From the NCBI GenBank assembly GCA_026225945.1, contig JAMJFZ010003163.1:22879001-22943000 (forward strand): a stretch of DNA of 64,000 nt, read 5' to 3'. A program made the position numbers and the translations under genes. Source of the DNA: Cricetomys ansorgei. Taxonomy: Eukaryota > Chordata > Mammalia > Rodentia > Nesomyidae. Every line of letters starts with the position of its first letter. Position 1 is the first letter of the stretch. The notes below the pieces were generated by a model. That model did not search any database. It was not told the origin of the DNA and saw only the letters and a program-made list of their open reading frames with translations. Positions 34,348 through 45,237 of this stretch are shown here, piece after piece.

Positions 34348-34370
34348 CATGGGATCCATGGGATCCATGG
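34348..34370. repeat. Tandem 9-mer forming overlapping palindromes
   Basis: catgggatc occurs twice in tandem and then catgg, giving the self-complementary ccatgggatccatgg type sequence and two BamHI-type GGATCC cores. Confidence 0.85.
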
Positions 34371-34530
34371 TGAGTGCCTGGAGCTATGACAGACATCCCA
34401 GAACCACACATGTTTTCCTGTACATCCAAGTCTGCTAAAAAAGTATAATTTATAAATTAGACACCATGAGAAAATAACAACAGGACAATTACAACAGCAA
34501 CTGTAACGAAAGCTGTTTAACACTCGCAGA

Positions 34531-34735
34531 TTGAGGGCCGGTGAGAGGGCTGGGAGGGAAGACCCTGACCGCGCACGCCTGATGACCAAATCCAATCCAC
34601 ACAATCCATGCTGTCCAAGCTGGCCTCTAACTTCCACATGTGCACTGTGCCACACGTGCCTCACAATCACACATATTAGACACATGCGCGCAAATAATAA
34701 TAAAAATGAAAAGCACAAATTTAAAAATTAGCATG
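34531..34735 (+). mobile_element. B3 SINE
   Basis: 'gagggccggtgagagggctg' (head), 'acgcctgatgaccaaatcca' (B box region), 'ctggcctctaacttccacat' (body) and an A-rich tail 'aataataataaaaatg' are in order in plus orientation. Confidence 0.85.
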
Positions 34736-34849
34736 TGACTTATTTATTTCTGGAACATTCCACCTAATGTTTTTGGACTTCAGTTAACTTTGAGCCACTG
34801 AAATTTTGTGAAGACTGGAACTTTGACTAAGGGTGGGGTGGGGCGCGCA
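34736..34849. other. Unique DNA
   Basis: AT-rich start, then 'gtggggtggggcgcgcaatg' G-rich stretch. Confidence 0.4.
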
Positions 34850-35510
34850 ATGGCTTCAGGTAAATCTTAACACGGGAGTTCAGACTGCATGTTTCTAGTC
34901 CTCGTACTCTGCACCCTGTTCGCCCAGGGCCGTATCACATCTGTTTATTGACACGCAGAGTCACATCACCCAGAAGCTCGTGCCCAGAAGCTCGTTCCCG
35001 CCCGGTGTCCTGCCTGTCTGAATGATAGTCCTGCGGCCCTGCTTCTTAAATGAAAACACCGCCACAGCTCCACGTGACACTCCCGCACACCCCGCACTTC
35101 ATCTCACCCACACACGGGGCATCATTCTAACCCTTTGGTAACGCGGTAGCTTATTTCCTTAAAGAGCAACACGGTTGATTAATGCTCTCTCCCTGGGTTT
35201 CTCTCTTGTCAAAGAGGAGGAAGAGTTGTCTTGTTTGTGTGTCAGACCCATTAGCTTAAATAAACTGCCGGCCTCCTGGAATGGCAGAATAGAGCAGCTG
35301 CTGCAGAAGTAAGTCACACGGTGAGGAGTGGGCCGAAGATTCCATCAAACGCCAGGGGATGGCTTATTAATCTCACTTCGGGAGGCACTCCTGAAGAATC
35401 AGTCTCCTTTATTAATGATATTTCACTCAGCTCTGCGAGACATCTTTTATCCAGCCAGAAGGGCAATTATCTATTTAGGCCAGGAAACAATATCCAATCC
35501 TGCCGTGGCT
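34850..35510. promoter_or_regulatory. Candidate conserved regulatory block
   Basis: Repeat-free and motif-rich. Includes 'ggttgattaatgctctct', 'cccattagcttaaataaa', 'ggcttattaatctcac', 'ctttattaatgatatttc' (homeobox-type) and a small 14-base tandem at 34970-34999 ('cccagaagctcgt'). Long run of such sites suggests an enhancer. Inferred. Confidence 0.45.
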
Positions 35511-35637
35511 CTAGGGCAAGGAGAGGAGCCAAGAGAAGAGAGAACCTCACACAGGGATCCTGCCCCCAGCCTGGTCGCTGCTGGGTCCGTTAGACTGCTA
35601 TCGGGCTCCTGCTGAGCCAAGTAACCTCTAGCATTGT

Positions 35638-35640
<3 letters not shown>

Positions 35641-35672
<32 letters not shown>
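35641..35672. repeat. (TG)n microsatellite
   Basis: 16 uninterrupted TG units. Confidence 0.98.
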
Positions 35673-35674
<2 letters not shown>

Positions 35675-35759
35675 AACATGTGCATATATGTGTACACGTG
35701 TGGTTGGGGCAAAGGGGCTTGGGGACAGACATCCTGACTGTTTGAAGAAGCCCATGTTG

Positions 35760-35865
35760 ATTTATGCACACAACGAACATATGTGAGCACCTCTGTGTTA
35801 GGTCTTGGCAATGTTCCTGGGGATGAGCAGTGCATGGCTCCTAACCCTGTCCAGAAGTCATTTCT
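35760..35865 (-). mobile_element. L2/MIR-type 3' fragment
   Basis: 'gtgagcacctctgtgttagg' and 'tcctggggatgagcagtgca' follow the pattern 'tgagcacctactatgtgcca' ... 'tgctggggatacagcagtga'. Confidence 0.5.
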
Positions 35866-36369
35866 ACACCAAGGTCTCTTCACTAAATCCTTCCAGATTA
35901 CAGTCAAAGTTCTCACATGGAAGATCATGATAGAAAAAGGAGGTGTTTTCTAGAGTTAAACCACCATTTATCCTTGTCTCCCCTGTGACAGCTATTGTGC
36001 AGATACAGCAAATGACAGGAGACCCTAATGTAGCCAGCTTAGTGGGGAAAGTAACCACACCACTGACCTTCAAGTCATATTTGGTATATCTGAGCGCCGA
36101 GTGTTTACATCCCACAGTCACTCACCTAACAGGCACGCAGAGAGCACCGGCTGCATATTTGTTCCTGAACCTGCCTCCAGGGAGCAAAGGGAGCTGGGAC
36201 AGTCTTGTCAGTTGGGAGTTTGTAGCTAATGGGTATGAAAACAAAATAATAAACCCTCTAAGGTGCTAAAGGACACACACAGTGGCACCCACAAAGTGCA
36301 CATGTGTGTTGGGAGGGGCACCGTGCTCATGGACATAGCAGATGGATATGAATCCGTTTTCTCCATCCT
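35866..36369. other. Unique DNA
   Basis: Nothing recognised. Confidence 0.4.
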
Positions 36370-36730
36370 GTGACCAAACATCAGAGAGAAGCGACTTAAG
36401 GGAGGGAGGGCTTATTTCAGCTCACAGTTCAAGGGGATCGACGTCTGTCTTGGTGAAGAAGGCATAAGGCAGGGGCGTGAAGCAGCTGGTCACAGCGTGT
36501 CTCATCAGGAAATAGAGAGGATAAATGGTGATGCTCAGCTTGCCTTTTTTTGTTTTTTGTATTCAATTTTTTCAGTCTAGGACCCCAGCCCACGGGATGG
36601 TACCACCCGCAACCAGAGTGGGTCTTCTCTGCTCAGACAAACCTGTCTAGAAATACTTCCTTGAATACCTCAGAGGTGTTTTCCATGGTGATCCCAAACC
36701 CAGCTGAACTGACAAGATAAAAAGCCACAG
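36370..36730 (-). mobile_element. Rodent MaLR/ERVL-type LTR
   Basis: 'gggcttatttcagctcacag', 'agcagctggtcacagcgtgt', 'gggatggtaccacccgcaac' and 'cagctgaactgacaagataa' follow the common rodent repeat reading 'ggtttatttcagctcacagt' ... 'tctgtcaagttgacaat'. The same family, opposite strand, occurs at 50.2 kb. A T-rich interruption lies at 36545-36572. Confidence 0.65.
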
Positions 36731-37894
36731 GTGGTAGAGAGCTGGATGTGGAAGGTGTCCACGTGAGTTTGATATTAGGCTCGTTGACCTCCCACCCCGT
36801 TTAGTCACTGACTGTCATTGGAACTCGGCATGGGGTCAGTGTTCTGGGGATTAGCATCCTGATCCATAAGGTGGAACGTCACATCGTAAGAGTGACTTCT
36901 CTTGTGACATTGTATGGGTTCGTGTATGCAAAAATGGTTCTCAGTAAAAAGAAGGTTCTGTGATAGCCTATGATAGCCCAGTAACTGTCCTGAGAGGTTA
37001 GTGCACAGAAGAGCCATTCCTGCTGTGTGCCTGGAAGGGGTCTGAGCCCTTGCGACATCCCACCTGTAAGCTAAGTGCTTTGCTTATGCTGTCTCTGGAG
37101 AAGCCCAAGCCTGAAATTCTGTGGACAGAAAGGAGCGCTTCTGGATGGAGCTCCCTGTGAACCATACAGATGGAATGGATGGTTTGTCTCCCATACAAGG
37201 CTTGGGAGAGTAGGGTCAGGTCCATCAAGTCCTCGGTCTACTGAGGATGGCACTGCAGCGTCGCCTGTGTCTGTACGTCGGTATCCCCTCATGTTTGGTC
37301 CGAGAAGCCTAGGTCCAGCCCCTTCTCTGGGATGGGCCTGATTCCCCTCACCGACCTCTCTTGCCCTTGGATGAGCATGACATGCCTCTCCTACTTGTCA
37401 TTCTGACTTCCTGGGGGCAGCTCTTCCCATGGGTCCTGCTGGTCCCCAGTTCTGCCTTGTGGGGCTGGTGTGGGTTGGGGCACCTTGGAGACTGAGGAGG
37501 GAGAGGCCAGTAGTAGAGGGCTGGGCACAGCACTGCACGTCTAAGGTTCCCAAGGAGGAGCACAGGAAGCCGTTTTCCTGCTAAGCTGGGTTGAGACACC
37601 CTTACCCTATGGTCCTGCCCAAACTGGCTGGTGGAAGGCCTGCCCGCCAGGCCACACTCTATGCCCTGCTTCCCGCCCATCTCCTATGCTGGGTGTACCC
37701 TTCCTGTCTCCCTAGGCTAGTGGAGCTCCCTACAGGTGACCTTTCCTGTGACAGGTGGGAGGAGGCAGGTTAGCCGTGGGCCTGGCAGGAGGTCTTCACT
37801 CTGGGTGCACAGTGCCCAGCCTGCCCCCGTGGGTAGCAGAGGCCGGAAGCCCAGCCCCTCTTTGTCAGCACTTTGCTGCCCCCCAGCCCTCCCC
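36731..37894. other. Unique DNA, no gene recognised
   Basis: About 1.2 kb, GC-rich towards the right. No repeats or exon-like features recognised. Confidence 0.45.
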
Positions 37895-38065
37895 ACCCCA
37901 GTAATTAAAGAGGTCTCTGGAAGAAGAGCCGGTACAGTATGTCATAAAATCTCTCTGAACTACCTATATTTACCCCTGAAAGTGAATTCTTTATAAGACC
38001 CAGGATATCAAAGCGGTCGGGGATCAAAGTCGTTTTAATAAGCTAGGCGAGTGTGCTTGCCCATC
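37895..38065. promoter_or_regulatory. Candidate element with paired TCF/LEF-like sites
   Basis: Two ATCAAAG sites at 38007-38013 and 38023-38029, same orientation, 16 bp apart. Preceded by 'agtaattaaagagg' (37900-37913) and 'cctatatttacccctgaaag'. ATCAAAG is the TCF/LEF core. Paired spacing by about 1.5 helix turns is suggestive only. Confidence 0.45.
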
Positions 38066-38754
38066 CTGGCTTCCTTTCCCTGCCCTCCGAAGGCACGTAG
38101 GACACCCCTTGGGCCAGATTGTCACTCTGATTGCTGATTGTGCAGACCTTTAGGGGATCAGAATGGTCCACTCCTCCCATTCCAGGTCCCACCCACCCTT
38201 CCTTTCGCAGACCCTCGACACTGCACTGGGGGCTCCTGTGCCCTGAAGGCCCATCCGGAACCAGTCACTGTATGCTGGGAAAGACCTCAGCCAGGGATGG
38301 CAAACTTGCCCACCGCTGAACTCAGAGCTGAGAGGTGCAGCATTAAACACTGGAACAAAGCCAGTTAAAATGGTTCCCTTGGGGTTGGTTACTGGAAAAG
38401 GGCAGCTTTGATTTGGGTGTCAGTTACAGGGTTGTGTTCAGAAGAGAAAATTCCTGAGCTGGATCATTAAGATGTGTGCACATTTTTTTTTTCCTTTTGC
38501 AAGTGTGTTCTATTTCAAGAAAGGCTTTAAAAGTGCCAGCACTCCCCATAGGACTCAGCCTGTCTGGGTTTTCCACAAAGCCAGGCTACCTTGGGTCATT
38601 TTTCCCTGTGATGTGGCTAGCATCCACCCGGAATGAGGCCTGGCTGTACATGGTGAGTGAGGGGCTCCAGTCCATTCAAGGCCCCCCAAAGATGGTTGCC
38701 TCACACCTTGACCTCCTGCCTACTTTTATGGAACTTTTGGCCTGAGATAATGGT
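38066..38754. other. Unique DNA
   Basis: T-run near 38483-38492. Nothing else recognised. Confidence 0.4.
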
Positions 38755-38830
38755 CTAGTGTAATGCTCTAATTTTACTGCTGGGGAAACTGAGGCCTAAA
38801 GAGAGTAAGACTAGACTAGTATATTGAGAC
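38755..38830 (-). mobile_element. MIR fragment
   Basis: 'actgctggggaaactgaggc' is the MIR core in minus orientation. Confidence 0.65.
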
Positions 38831-38914
38831 TAGATCCAATTTTTTCCCTGTAGGTTTAGACTTGTTTTGTTATATACAAGGGCTGTCAGACTACTTAGCC
38901 AATGAGTCAACTTG

Positions 38915-39070
38915 CTACTTGCTTTTTTAAACAGTTTTATTGAAACAGTCCCATCCATTTATGTGCTGTCTTTGATTGCTTTGGGGACAATAGTGGAACA
39001 CTTGAATGTTGACCTAGAGACTGTTCATGACCCGATTTTCAGTAAATGTTGGCTGGCCTTTGTTTTTGGT
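38915..39070. mobile_element. hAT-Charlie MITE, opposite orientation to 5.4 kb copy
   Basis: 'ttttattgaaacagtcccat', 'tttatgtgctgtctttgatt' and 'tcagtaaatgttggctggcc' correspond to 'ttttattggaacacagccac', 'tttacgtattgtctatggct' and 'agtatttactatctggccc' of the eutherian family that also occurs at 5.4 kb. Confidence 0.75.
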
Positions 39071-39679
39071 GATATTTCCTGTATCATACTCTGACAGCCA
39101 GTGATACACAGGGTAGGCCAGCATCCTGTCCAAAGCCTGATTCACAGTTCAACTCAGAACCCCAGGCCCCGCTGCACTCCCTCGCAGGGCCTACACAATA
39201 GTGCAGTTCAGGCTCCAGAAATATAGGGGAGCTGAGGGACACTGCTGCCCTAGGAGAGTTTCCTATCCTCTCGGGACCTCTGTATAACACACCAGCCACA
39301 CCCAGGTCAGGACAGAGAAAATACAGACCTGTCACGTGACTCCAAATGCTTTGGAGTTGTAAGGGGTAAGGTGTGAGGCAGTAGCTCACCACTATTCTCT
39401 GATATCACTGAACACTTTCAACACTGGGATCTCACTTAGCAGGCTTAGTGAACTATCCCATGGCATACATGACACCTGGGGTGAAGCGTGCCTTGCAATA
39501 GGAGTCCTGCTTTGAGGTGCCTCGGGTTGTAATTATCACCTGCTCATGTTATAGAAGAGGAGGTTTTTGGGGTGTGAGAGGCTCCAGGGTCCACAGTGCT
39601 GTGTAAGCATCTTCCTCGGGGTTTCTTCTGCCCCTTTCTGTAGCTATAACGGTAGAGGCTCCATGTGGACACAGAGCAT
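39071..39679. other. Unique DNA
   Basis: Nothing recognised. Confidence 0.4.
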
Positions 39680-39785
39680 TCTTACTAATAAGTTAGTTAG
39701 CCTGCACAAGGTCACATAGCTAGAATATGCTAGACTTGAACTTGGTTCTTTTGTGTGAACCAGTAGACACCACTGTCGCCCTAGA
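39680..39785 (-). mobile_element. MIR fragment
   Basis: 'cacaaggtcacatagctaga' and 'acttgaacttggttcttttg' are typical minus-oriented MIR blocks. Confidence 0.75.
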
Positions 39786-40619
39786 GGTCAATGATAGGTA
39801 GCATGGTAGGGAAGGCCAGGGATGAGGGGGAGGAAACTCTGAACCCCAATCTCGGCAGCTGGCTCTGTCCCCAGAGACTCCTGGAGAACTCTTGGGATCT
39901 ACTGGCTGTCTCTATTAAGCCACTTTGCATCTAGTGGACCACTGAAGAAGAAAAGTGGCCCCTCATGAGGTAGAACTCCACCCAAAGTCACAGTTCAGGA
40001 GCCGAGCCTGGCTAGAGTCAACTCAACTTGCTGTCCTCAGAGGTTCCAGGGATACTGGGGACCCTGGGATGCCCAAAGACTTGAGCTTCTACAATGGTCA
40101 CAATTGGTCAGACAGTGGGGCTTGTGCTGACCAGAGACCAGGCAGAAACCCGGCCAGGTTCTTCTCTCCTACTCCCAGAGCCTGTGCTCCTAGGAGATTC
40201 TAGGAGAGCCCTGCTGCCAGTACCAGCCCTTGGGCAAGAATCCTGTGCACCAGAAGCCTGGTTCAAAGGTTCTGCTCAGGGATACACACCCTAGTGCTGC
40301 TCCTCTTATGCAGACTGCACCCGCTGTGAGGGAGGTCCTCTCTCCCAGGGTCCCATTAGTCTTTCTAGTCTCCTTCCTTTCCATCCTGGAGCTTACAGGG
40401 GCCAGGAACAAGTCTGGCCATCAGTACCAGCCCAGGGCCTGGTTTCAGAGCAAGGAAAGAGGTGCTGAGTCAGCATGGGCTGCTCTTCCTTCTCAGCCTC
40501 CAGCCAGCTTGGCTTCAGTGAAGGGAGGAGAAGCTATGTGCAGTGGGGTAGGCAGGGGCCACCTGGAGAGGTTCCTCTGCTTGTTGTGAGAGTTCCCAAA
40601 TCATCTCACCCCTCACTCA
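39786..40619. other. Unique DNA, no gene recognised
   Basis: Single-copy-looking sequence. Overlapping frames without motifs. Confidence 0.45.
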
Positions 40620-40765
40620 GTTCTTTGTGTCTCCATGCAAATGTGCAGAGAAGGAACTCACAATGTCTCTTTTACAGGAACTAAGAAGCTGATGGCCAGA
40701 GAGGTTAAGTACATTTTCCAAGTCTCACAGCTAAAAAGTGGTGGGGCTAGGATCTAGGTCCAGAA
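40620..40765 (-). mobile_element. MIR SINE
   Basis: 'ccagagaggttaagtacatt', 'agtctcacagctaaaaagtg' and 'gtggggctaggatctaggtc' are consecutive MIR blocks in minus orientation. Confidence 0.8.
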
Positions 40766-42169
40766 CATTTTGGGGTCATAGGTCTGTACTTGAACACATA
40801 CAGGCCTGCCCATCAGATCACCCCCCCAAGCTCAAGAACATGGCGACTCCTTCAGGGCTAAGACTGGGATGGAGCAAGGTTAAAGGAATCAGTGGGTTCC
40901 ATGGGCTGCCCCTGAGCTTGCATGAGCTCACATGGAAGGTTTCATGGCATTTGTGTCCTGAGTAACTGTGATGGGCTCGCACATCTCCTTGGTGAGGAAA
41001 TGGAGGCTCCTGAGCAGGATGGAAGACTGGGGAGTCTGGAGAGTGAGGGTAGTAGAGGGGCCAGAGGCAGGGGTGAGGGAGCAGGGACTGTGCTGCCAGG
41101 AAGCAGTGCAGAATCAGCAGTGACCAAGAGGCAAAGCCAGGAAGCTGGCCAACAGTGAGGGAAGGAGACTGGGAAGGGCTCCCGTGGCCATACGCACGAG
41201 CCTTCATCTAGAAGCTTGCCTTGTTAACTTCCGTTTCCTGTGAGGCAGGTTGGCCCTGTCACCTCAGTCTCTTCTGGAAAAATCCCAGCTCTGGCTCAGA
41301 GACTGGCCCAGTTGATGGGGCTCCTTCTTGAAAGTGCTCATCCAGGTTCCCTAGCAACCAGTGAAGCTGGCACTCGGAGAGCCCCTCGCCCCCCAAGAAG
41401 GCAGGAGTTCATATGTGTGACACCTTCTCTTCCTGGATCCCCAGGGAGGGTCAAGGTCAGCTGGAGGTCATTGTGCCATTTAACAGATGGGCCAATCAAG
41501 GCCTCTAGAGGCATCAGGCTGCTCTTGGGCTGGAAGGAGCAGCTGGAGCCTGATACTGTGTCTGTGCCAGCTAGCTGGGTCCCTCCTTCCCTGGCAGAAG
41601 GTGGGAAGTACTTCCTCATGCCTGTGCCGTGAATCTCATTTGAATCCCTCTACATCAAAGTGTGAGGTTTTCCCGGGAAGGCTTAAAAAAAAAAATTACT
41701 TTCGAGTTTTCAAAAGAAAATGTTGTGCTGACTTAGACATCAGAGCACACTTAAAACTTGGGGGATTGTACTATTAACATTTAAAAAAAAAACAAACCTT
41801 TTTACTGCTCCCCTCCAAATTCTCCCCAACTCTGGTCCTAGGGACAGAAATCAGGTCCTCTGGTCTTCTGCCTGGTGAGGCAGGTATTCCTCCCAGGAGT
41901 GCCCTATGCTCCCCACCCCCACTGGTCAATAGTTCAGGCTCTGTGACCCAGGGAGGAACATTGACTGTCTCAGAGCATGGGACATCAAGGTCACCCTTCT
42001 TTTTTGGTTTCAAGGAACCTTCTGCAGGTTGGTAAGGTCATGAAAGTTGGAGTCAGTGAACCATAATTTCAGGCTTCAGTGCCACCGTGGGATGGGTAAC
42101 TGGGCTGCCATGTTAGTTCACCCCTCCTCAGGGAAATGGCTTTGCAGTATCAAACCCCTCAAAGGAACA
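40766..42169. other. Unique DNA, no gene recognised
   Basis: About 1.4 kb. A-runs at 41684-41694 and 41782-41793. A 130-codon + frame (41240-41632) and a 129-codon minus frame (40818-41207) have no domain signature. Confidence 0.45.
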
Positions 42170-42535
42170 ATGCAAAAAATGATAAATTGGGCTTTTGTGT
42201 GCGTGTCTTGTTTTAAACCAATATGATCTCAATTCTTTTGTGGGCTTTGAAAGTTCATGCGGGAATTCCCCCCTCGCTGTAAATACCTAGCGTCCGGGCC
42301 TTATGGCATGTGATCTGTAATAAACTTCAAAAGGACACCTTTGACATTTTAGATAACTTGCAAATGATGATGCGAGCGATCTTTTGCCACTACAAAGAAA
42401 GAACAAAAGAACCGACATGAAAGAGAAATCAATAAACATATGGCAATTAATAAAACATTTTCTATGAATACCCTACAAAGAGTTTTACAACGGTATAAAA
42501 ACCCAACAGTTGTTTCAATGTGGATTTAAGGAGTC
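42170..42535. promoter_or_regulatory. Strong candidate conserved non-coding element
   Basis: Repeat-free AT-rich block in a GC-richer setting, holding several motif types: 'ctgtaataaacttc' (42315-42328), 'caataaacatatggcaatta' (42430-42449), 'attaataaaacattttc', E-box CATATG, and CpG-bearing stretches 'gcgtccgggcc', 'gatgatgcgagcgatc'. Sharp borders and lack of SINE insertion suggest constraint. Not tested. Confidence 0.5.
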
Positions 42536-43538
42536 TCAGCTGGCATATTAAGACATCTGCACTGGGCAGCACACGGGAAGACACAGAAGAACTGCGGCCA
42601 TGGCTGGGCTTGTAAATCCATCAGATGAGAGGGTGCCATCAGCAGAGGGATGGCCAGGAAAGGGGCTGAGGGATGGGTGCTCTCGTTCTATCTGCAGGAA
42701 CTAAAAGTGAGAGGCAAAGGGGAGAGAGGGCTGTCAGCTGCTGGGAGCCCCTTGTGGACTAGCCATTTGGAAGTGGGGCAGAACCAGAGCTCTGTGCTCA
42801 CAGCTGGGTTCTGCAGCCCACCTGGGAACTTGAGCTTCTCAAAGGAGTTGGACTGGAGCCAAGAGGACAGGGTTCCTTAACAGAAGGATTGAGTGACCCA
42901 CGGTATGCATGCCAATTCCCAGAACCCAGTGGGACTGCTGGCTTCTGAAGTGCTTCTTCCTTCTCTAGGGCTGAGTTTGATTACCCCCCTCCTACCAGCC
43001 CACTAAGGGGCTGCTTTTACTTCTGTGCAATGTGGTCTAACCATGCTTCCTCCACGCTTGTGCAGAGCTCAAAGGCGCACGCTCCCAGGAAGAGGTGGGG
43101 AGTAGAGGCCTACTCTCAGCCTGCATAGACTGGGCCTTGCAGTCTCTCTGCCGGCACCCCTCCCCAATCCTCCTTCTCTCGGTGGGCTTTATGGCTTCCA
43201 CTGTGGTGAGACTAACCAGGGGCTTCTGGCCTTTGTGCATCTGGGGACTTCTGCTGTCTTCTGTAGACTGGAGCCAGGTGGAGACTCTTAGAGGCTGCAG
43301 CTTGTGGATCTGGCTGCAGTACATCTCCCAGAGTTGTAAGGCTTTGGCTGGTAGGTGGCACTCCTTGGGAGAACCCCAGAGGATGTTCAACTGAAGCCCT
43401 ATGGCAGTGTGACATGCAAGAAGAATCAGCAGAGGCAGGACAGAAGGGGGCAGAAAGCAAGCGGATCTAAAGAGACATACCCTGCTCTGCGGCATGTTCT
43501 CAGGTATACTACTAGGGGGGTTCAAAGGTAGACATGCA
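42536..43538. other. Unique DNA, no gene recognised
   Basis: A 194-codon minus frame (43037-43621) runs into the microsatellite and starts with low-complexity residues; I reject it as a gene. Confidence 0.45.
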
Positions 43539-43571
43539 CTCTCTCTCTCTCTTTCTCTCATGTGTGTGTAT

Positions 43572-43602
<31 letters not shown>

Positions 43603-43624
43603 CGAGTGTGCGCGCACACACACA
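43539..43624. repeat. Compound (CT)n-(TG)n-(CG)n-(CA)n microsatellite
   Basis: CT-rich 43539-43559, TG 43561-43594, CG about 43594-43604, then a perfect palindrome tgtgcgcgcaca at about 43607-43618 and CA. The 64 bases 43561-43624 are almost strictly alternating purine-pyrimidine, the best-known sequence type for Z-DNA. Confidence 0.95.
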
Positions 43625-44215
43625 TGACTTTATACTATGCAGTGGGAGATGGCCATGTGGAATAAAAAGACAGAAATGTTTGACCCCTGGGTCTTGAATG
43701 ACCTTGGTTAATTAACACCCTGGGTACTTAGTCTCCCTCTCTGTGTCATGTGACCATAGCCCACGGCTTGAGAGACCTCAAAGTCCATCAACCACAGGTG
43801 TCCTTAGCTTAATGGCAGGCAGTTGGTGGCCCAGCCCCTTTGGAGGGGAAGGTGGGCTGTCGGATCTGACTTCTCATGTGTCTGTTCTTTTCTTTTCCTG
43901 CCCTCCACCCACAAGATTCTACTCAGTCTCTACAGCCTAGATTCTCCAAGTCCCAGGCGATAGAGACCATCTGCCTCCATCTGCCCGCGCCTCTCAAGTG
44001 GTTGTAGTGCGTGACAGTTGGCTGGTTTGGGCTTGTATACCGCTAAGTTGGAGACCTTGTCCCTCTCTCAGGCAGATTGCCCCATCTTGGTCTTGGCAGT
44101 AAGGACAGAAGGTGCTTCCTGACCCTAGGTGGAAACCGTTCTCTGGGCTCAGTCTCAACTGCAACTCAAAATTAGCGCCTCTGGGCAGGGGTCCAGGCCT
44201 GGGATATTTCTTGGT
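43625..44215. other. Unique DNA
   Basis: Nothing recognised. Confidence 0.4.
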
Positions 44216-44280
44216 TGTGCTGGGGATGGAACCCAATGTCTTACACCTGGTAGGCAAGTGCTCTACCACTGAGCTCCAGG
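44216..44280 (-). mobile_element. ID/B4-type SINE
   Basis: 'gctggggatggaacccaatg' and 'aagtgctctaccactgagct' are the ID/B4 core in minus orientation. Confidence 0.85.
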
Positions 44281-44689
44281 CTCAGCTCTGGGCAGGATGC
44301 TAAAGCATCCCAGCATGCGCAGCGTGCAGGCAAACTCAACTGTTGGCTGCTGTGAGACACCTCAAGGACTGTTGGGCAGTTTGCTTCTTGGGCAGACAGG
44401 AGATCTCTCTGCGAGGATGCTTTGTTCTTGAGGACAACAGCAAGCCTAGTGCAAAGAGGCCTTACCACAAGGCTTTGCACTGCTGCCCACTGCTCCCAGC
44501 TACCTTGTCACTAGGATGCTTGTGGGACTACACAACCCAATGCCCTCCACCTACCAACCATAGTCATATGGAATGGGGTCCCATGAAATGACATTTTTAT
44601 TGACCCCCTCCATTTTCCCCGAGGGTTCTTTGTGCAGTTCTGTCAGACCAATGGTAATAATTTTGATGTCAGGAAATTCTGGTCTGTCT
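44281..44689. other. Unique DNA
   Basis: Nothing recognised. Confidence 0.4.
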
Positions 44690-44782
44690 TGAACTCACAT
44701 ACTTAATTACATGGCTTATCACTTAATATCTCCATACCAAGTCTCTTCATCTATAAAATGGGAGTGGTCAGTTTTACTAGAA
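44690..44782 (+). mobile_element. MIR fragment interrupted by hAT element
   Basis: 'cacttaatatctccatacca' and 'cttcatctataaaatgggag' match plus-oriented MIR ('acttaacctctctgtgcctc' ... 'ctcatctgtaaaatgggga'). It is cut at 44782 by the following hAT insertion. Confidence 0.75.
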
Positions 44783-45020
44783 CAGTAGTTCTCAAAACCT
44801 GAGGGTCATGACCCCATGTGGGGGTGTCAAATAACCCATTCACAGGGGTGGCCTAAGACCATCTGAATATCTGATATTTATGTTATGACTCATACCAGTA
44901 GCAAAATCACAGTTATGAAGTAGTAATGAAAATAATTTTATGGTTGGGGGGGTCACCACAACATGAGGAACTGTATAAAGGGTCGCAGCATCAAGAAGGT
45001 GGAGAACCAGTGTACTAGAA
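44775..45020 (+). mobile_element. URR1-like hAT-Charlie MITE with perfect 8-bp target duplication
   Basis: Element 44783-45012, bounded by the direct repeat tactagaa (44775-44782 and 45013-45020). Terminal inverted repeats are cagtagttctcaa at the left and gagaaccagtg at the right, each close to the hAT-type cagtggttctcaa. The body ('gcctaagaccatctgaatat', 'aaaatcacagttatgaagta', 'aggaactgtataaagggtcg') matches the rodent URR1 family. An 8-bp duplication is the hAT signature. No transposase is encoded. Confidence 0.95.
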
Positions 45021-45065
45021 GGAAAAATATCTGCATGAAAGAAGCCAAGGAGTACAAAGTACACA

Positions 45066-45172
45066 GCTGGGTGATGTGATGCATAGCTGCAACACAGCAC
45101 TCAGGAGTGAGGTGGGGCAGGAGTATCATGCGTTCGAGACCAGCCTGAGCTACATGGTGAGACCTTGTCGCA
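45066..45172 (+). mobile_element. B1 SINE
   Basis: Plus-oriented: 'gctgggtgatgtgatgcata', 'gttcgagaccagcctgagct' and 'acatggtgagaccttgtcgc'. Diverged. Followed by a pyrimidine tract instead of an A tail. Confidence 0.85.
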
Positions 45173-45177
45173 CGCAT

Positions 45178-45237
45178 TTTTTCCTTTTCCTTCTTCCCTC
45201 CCTCCTTTTCCCCCCTCTTCCTCCTTCTCCCTCGACC
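45178..45237. repeat. Polypyrimidine tract
   Basis: C/T on the + strand throughout. Confidence 0.9.

Noticed and set aside
43037..43621. 194-codon minus frame
   Set aside because: Starts in the compound microsatellite; otherwise featureless.
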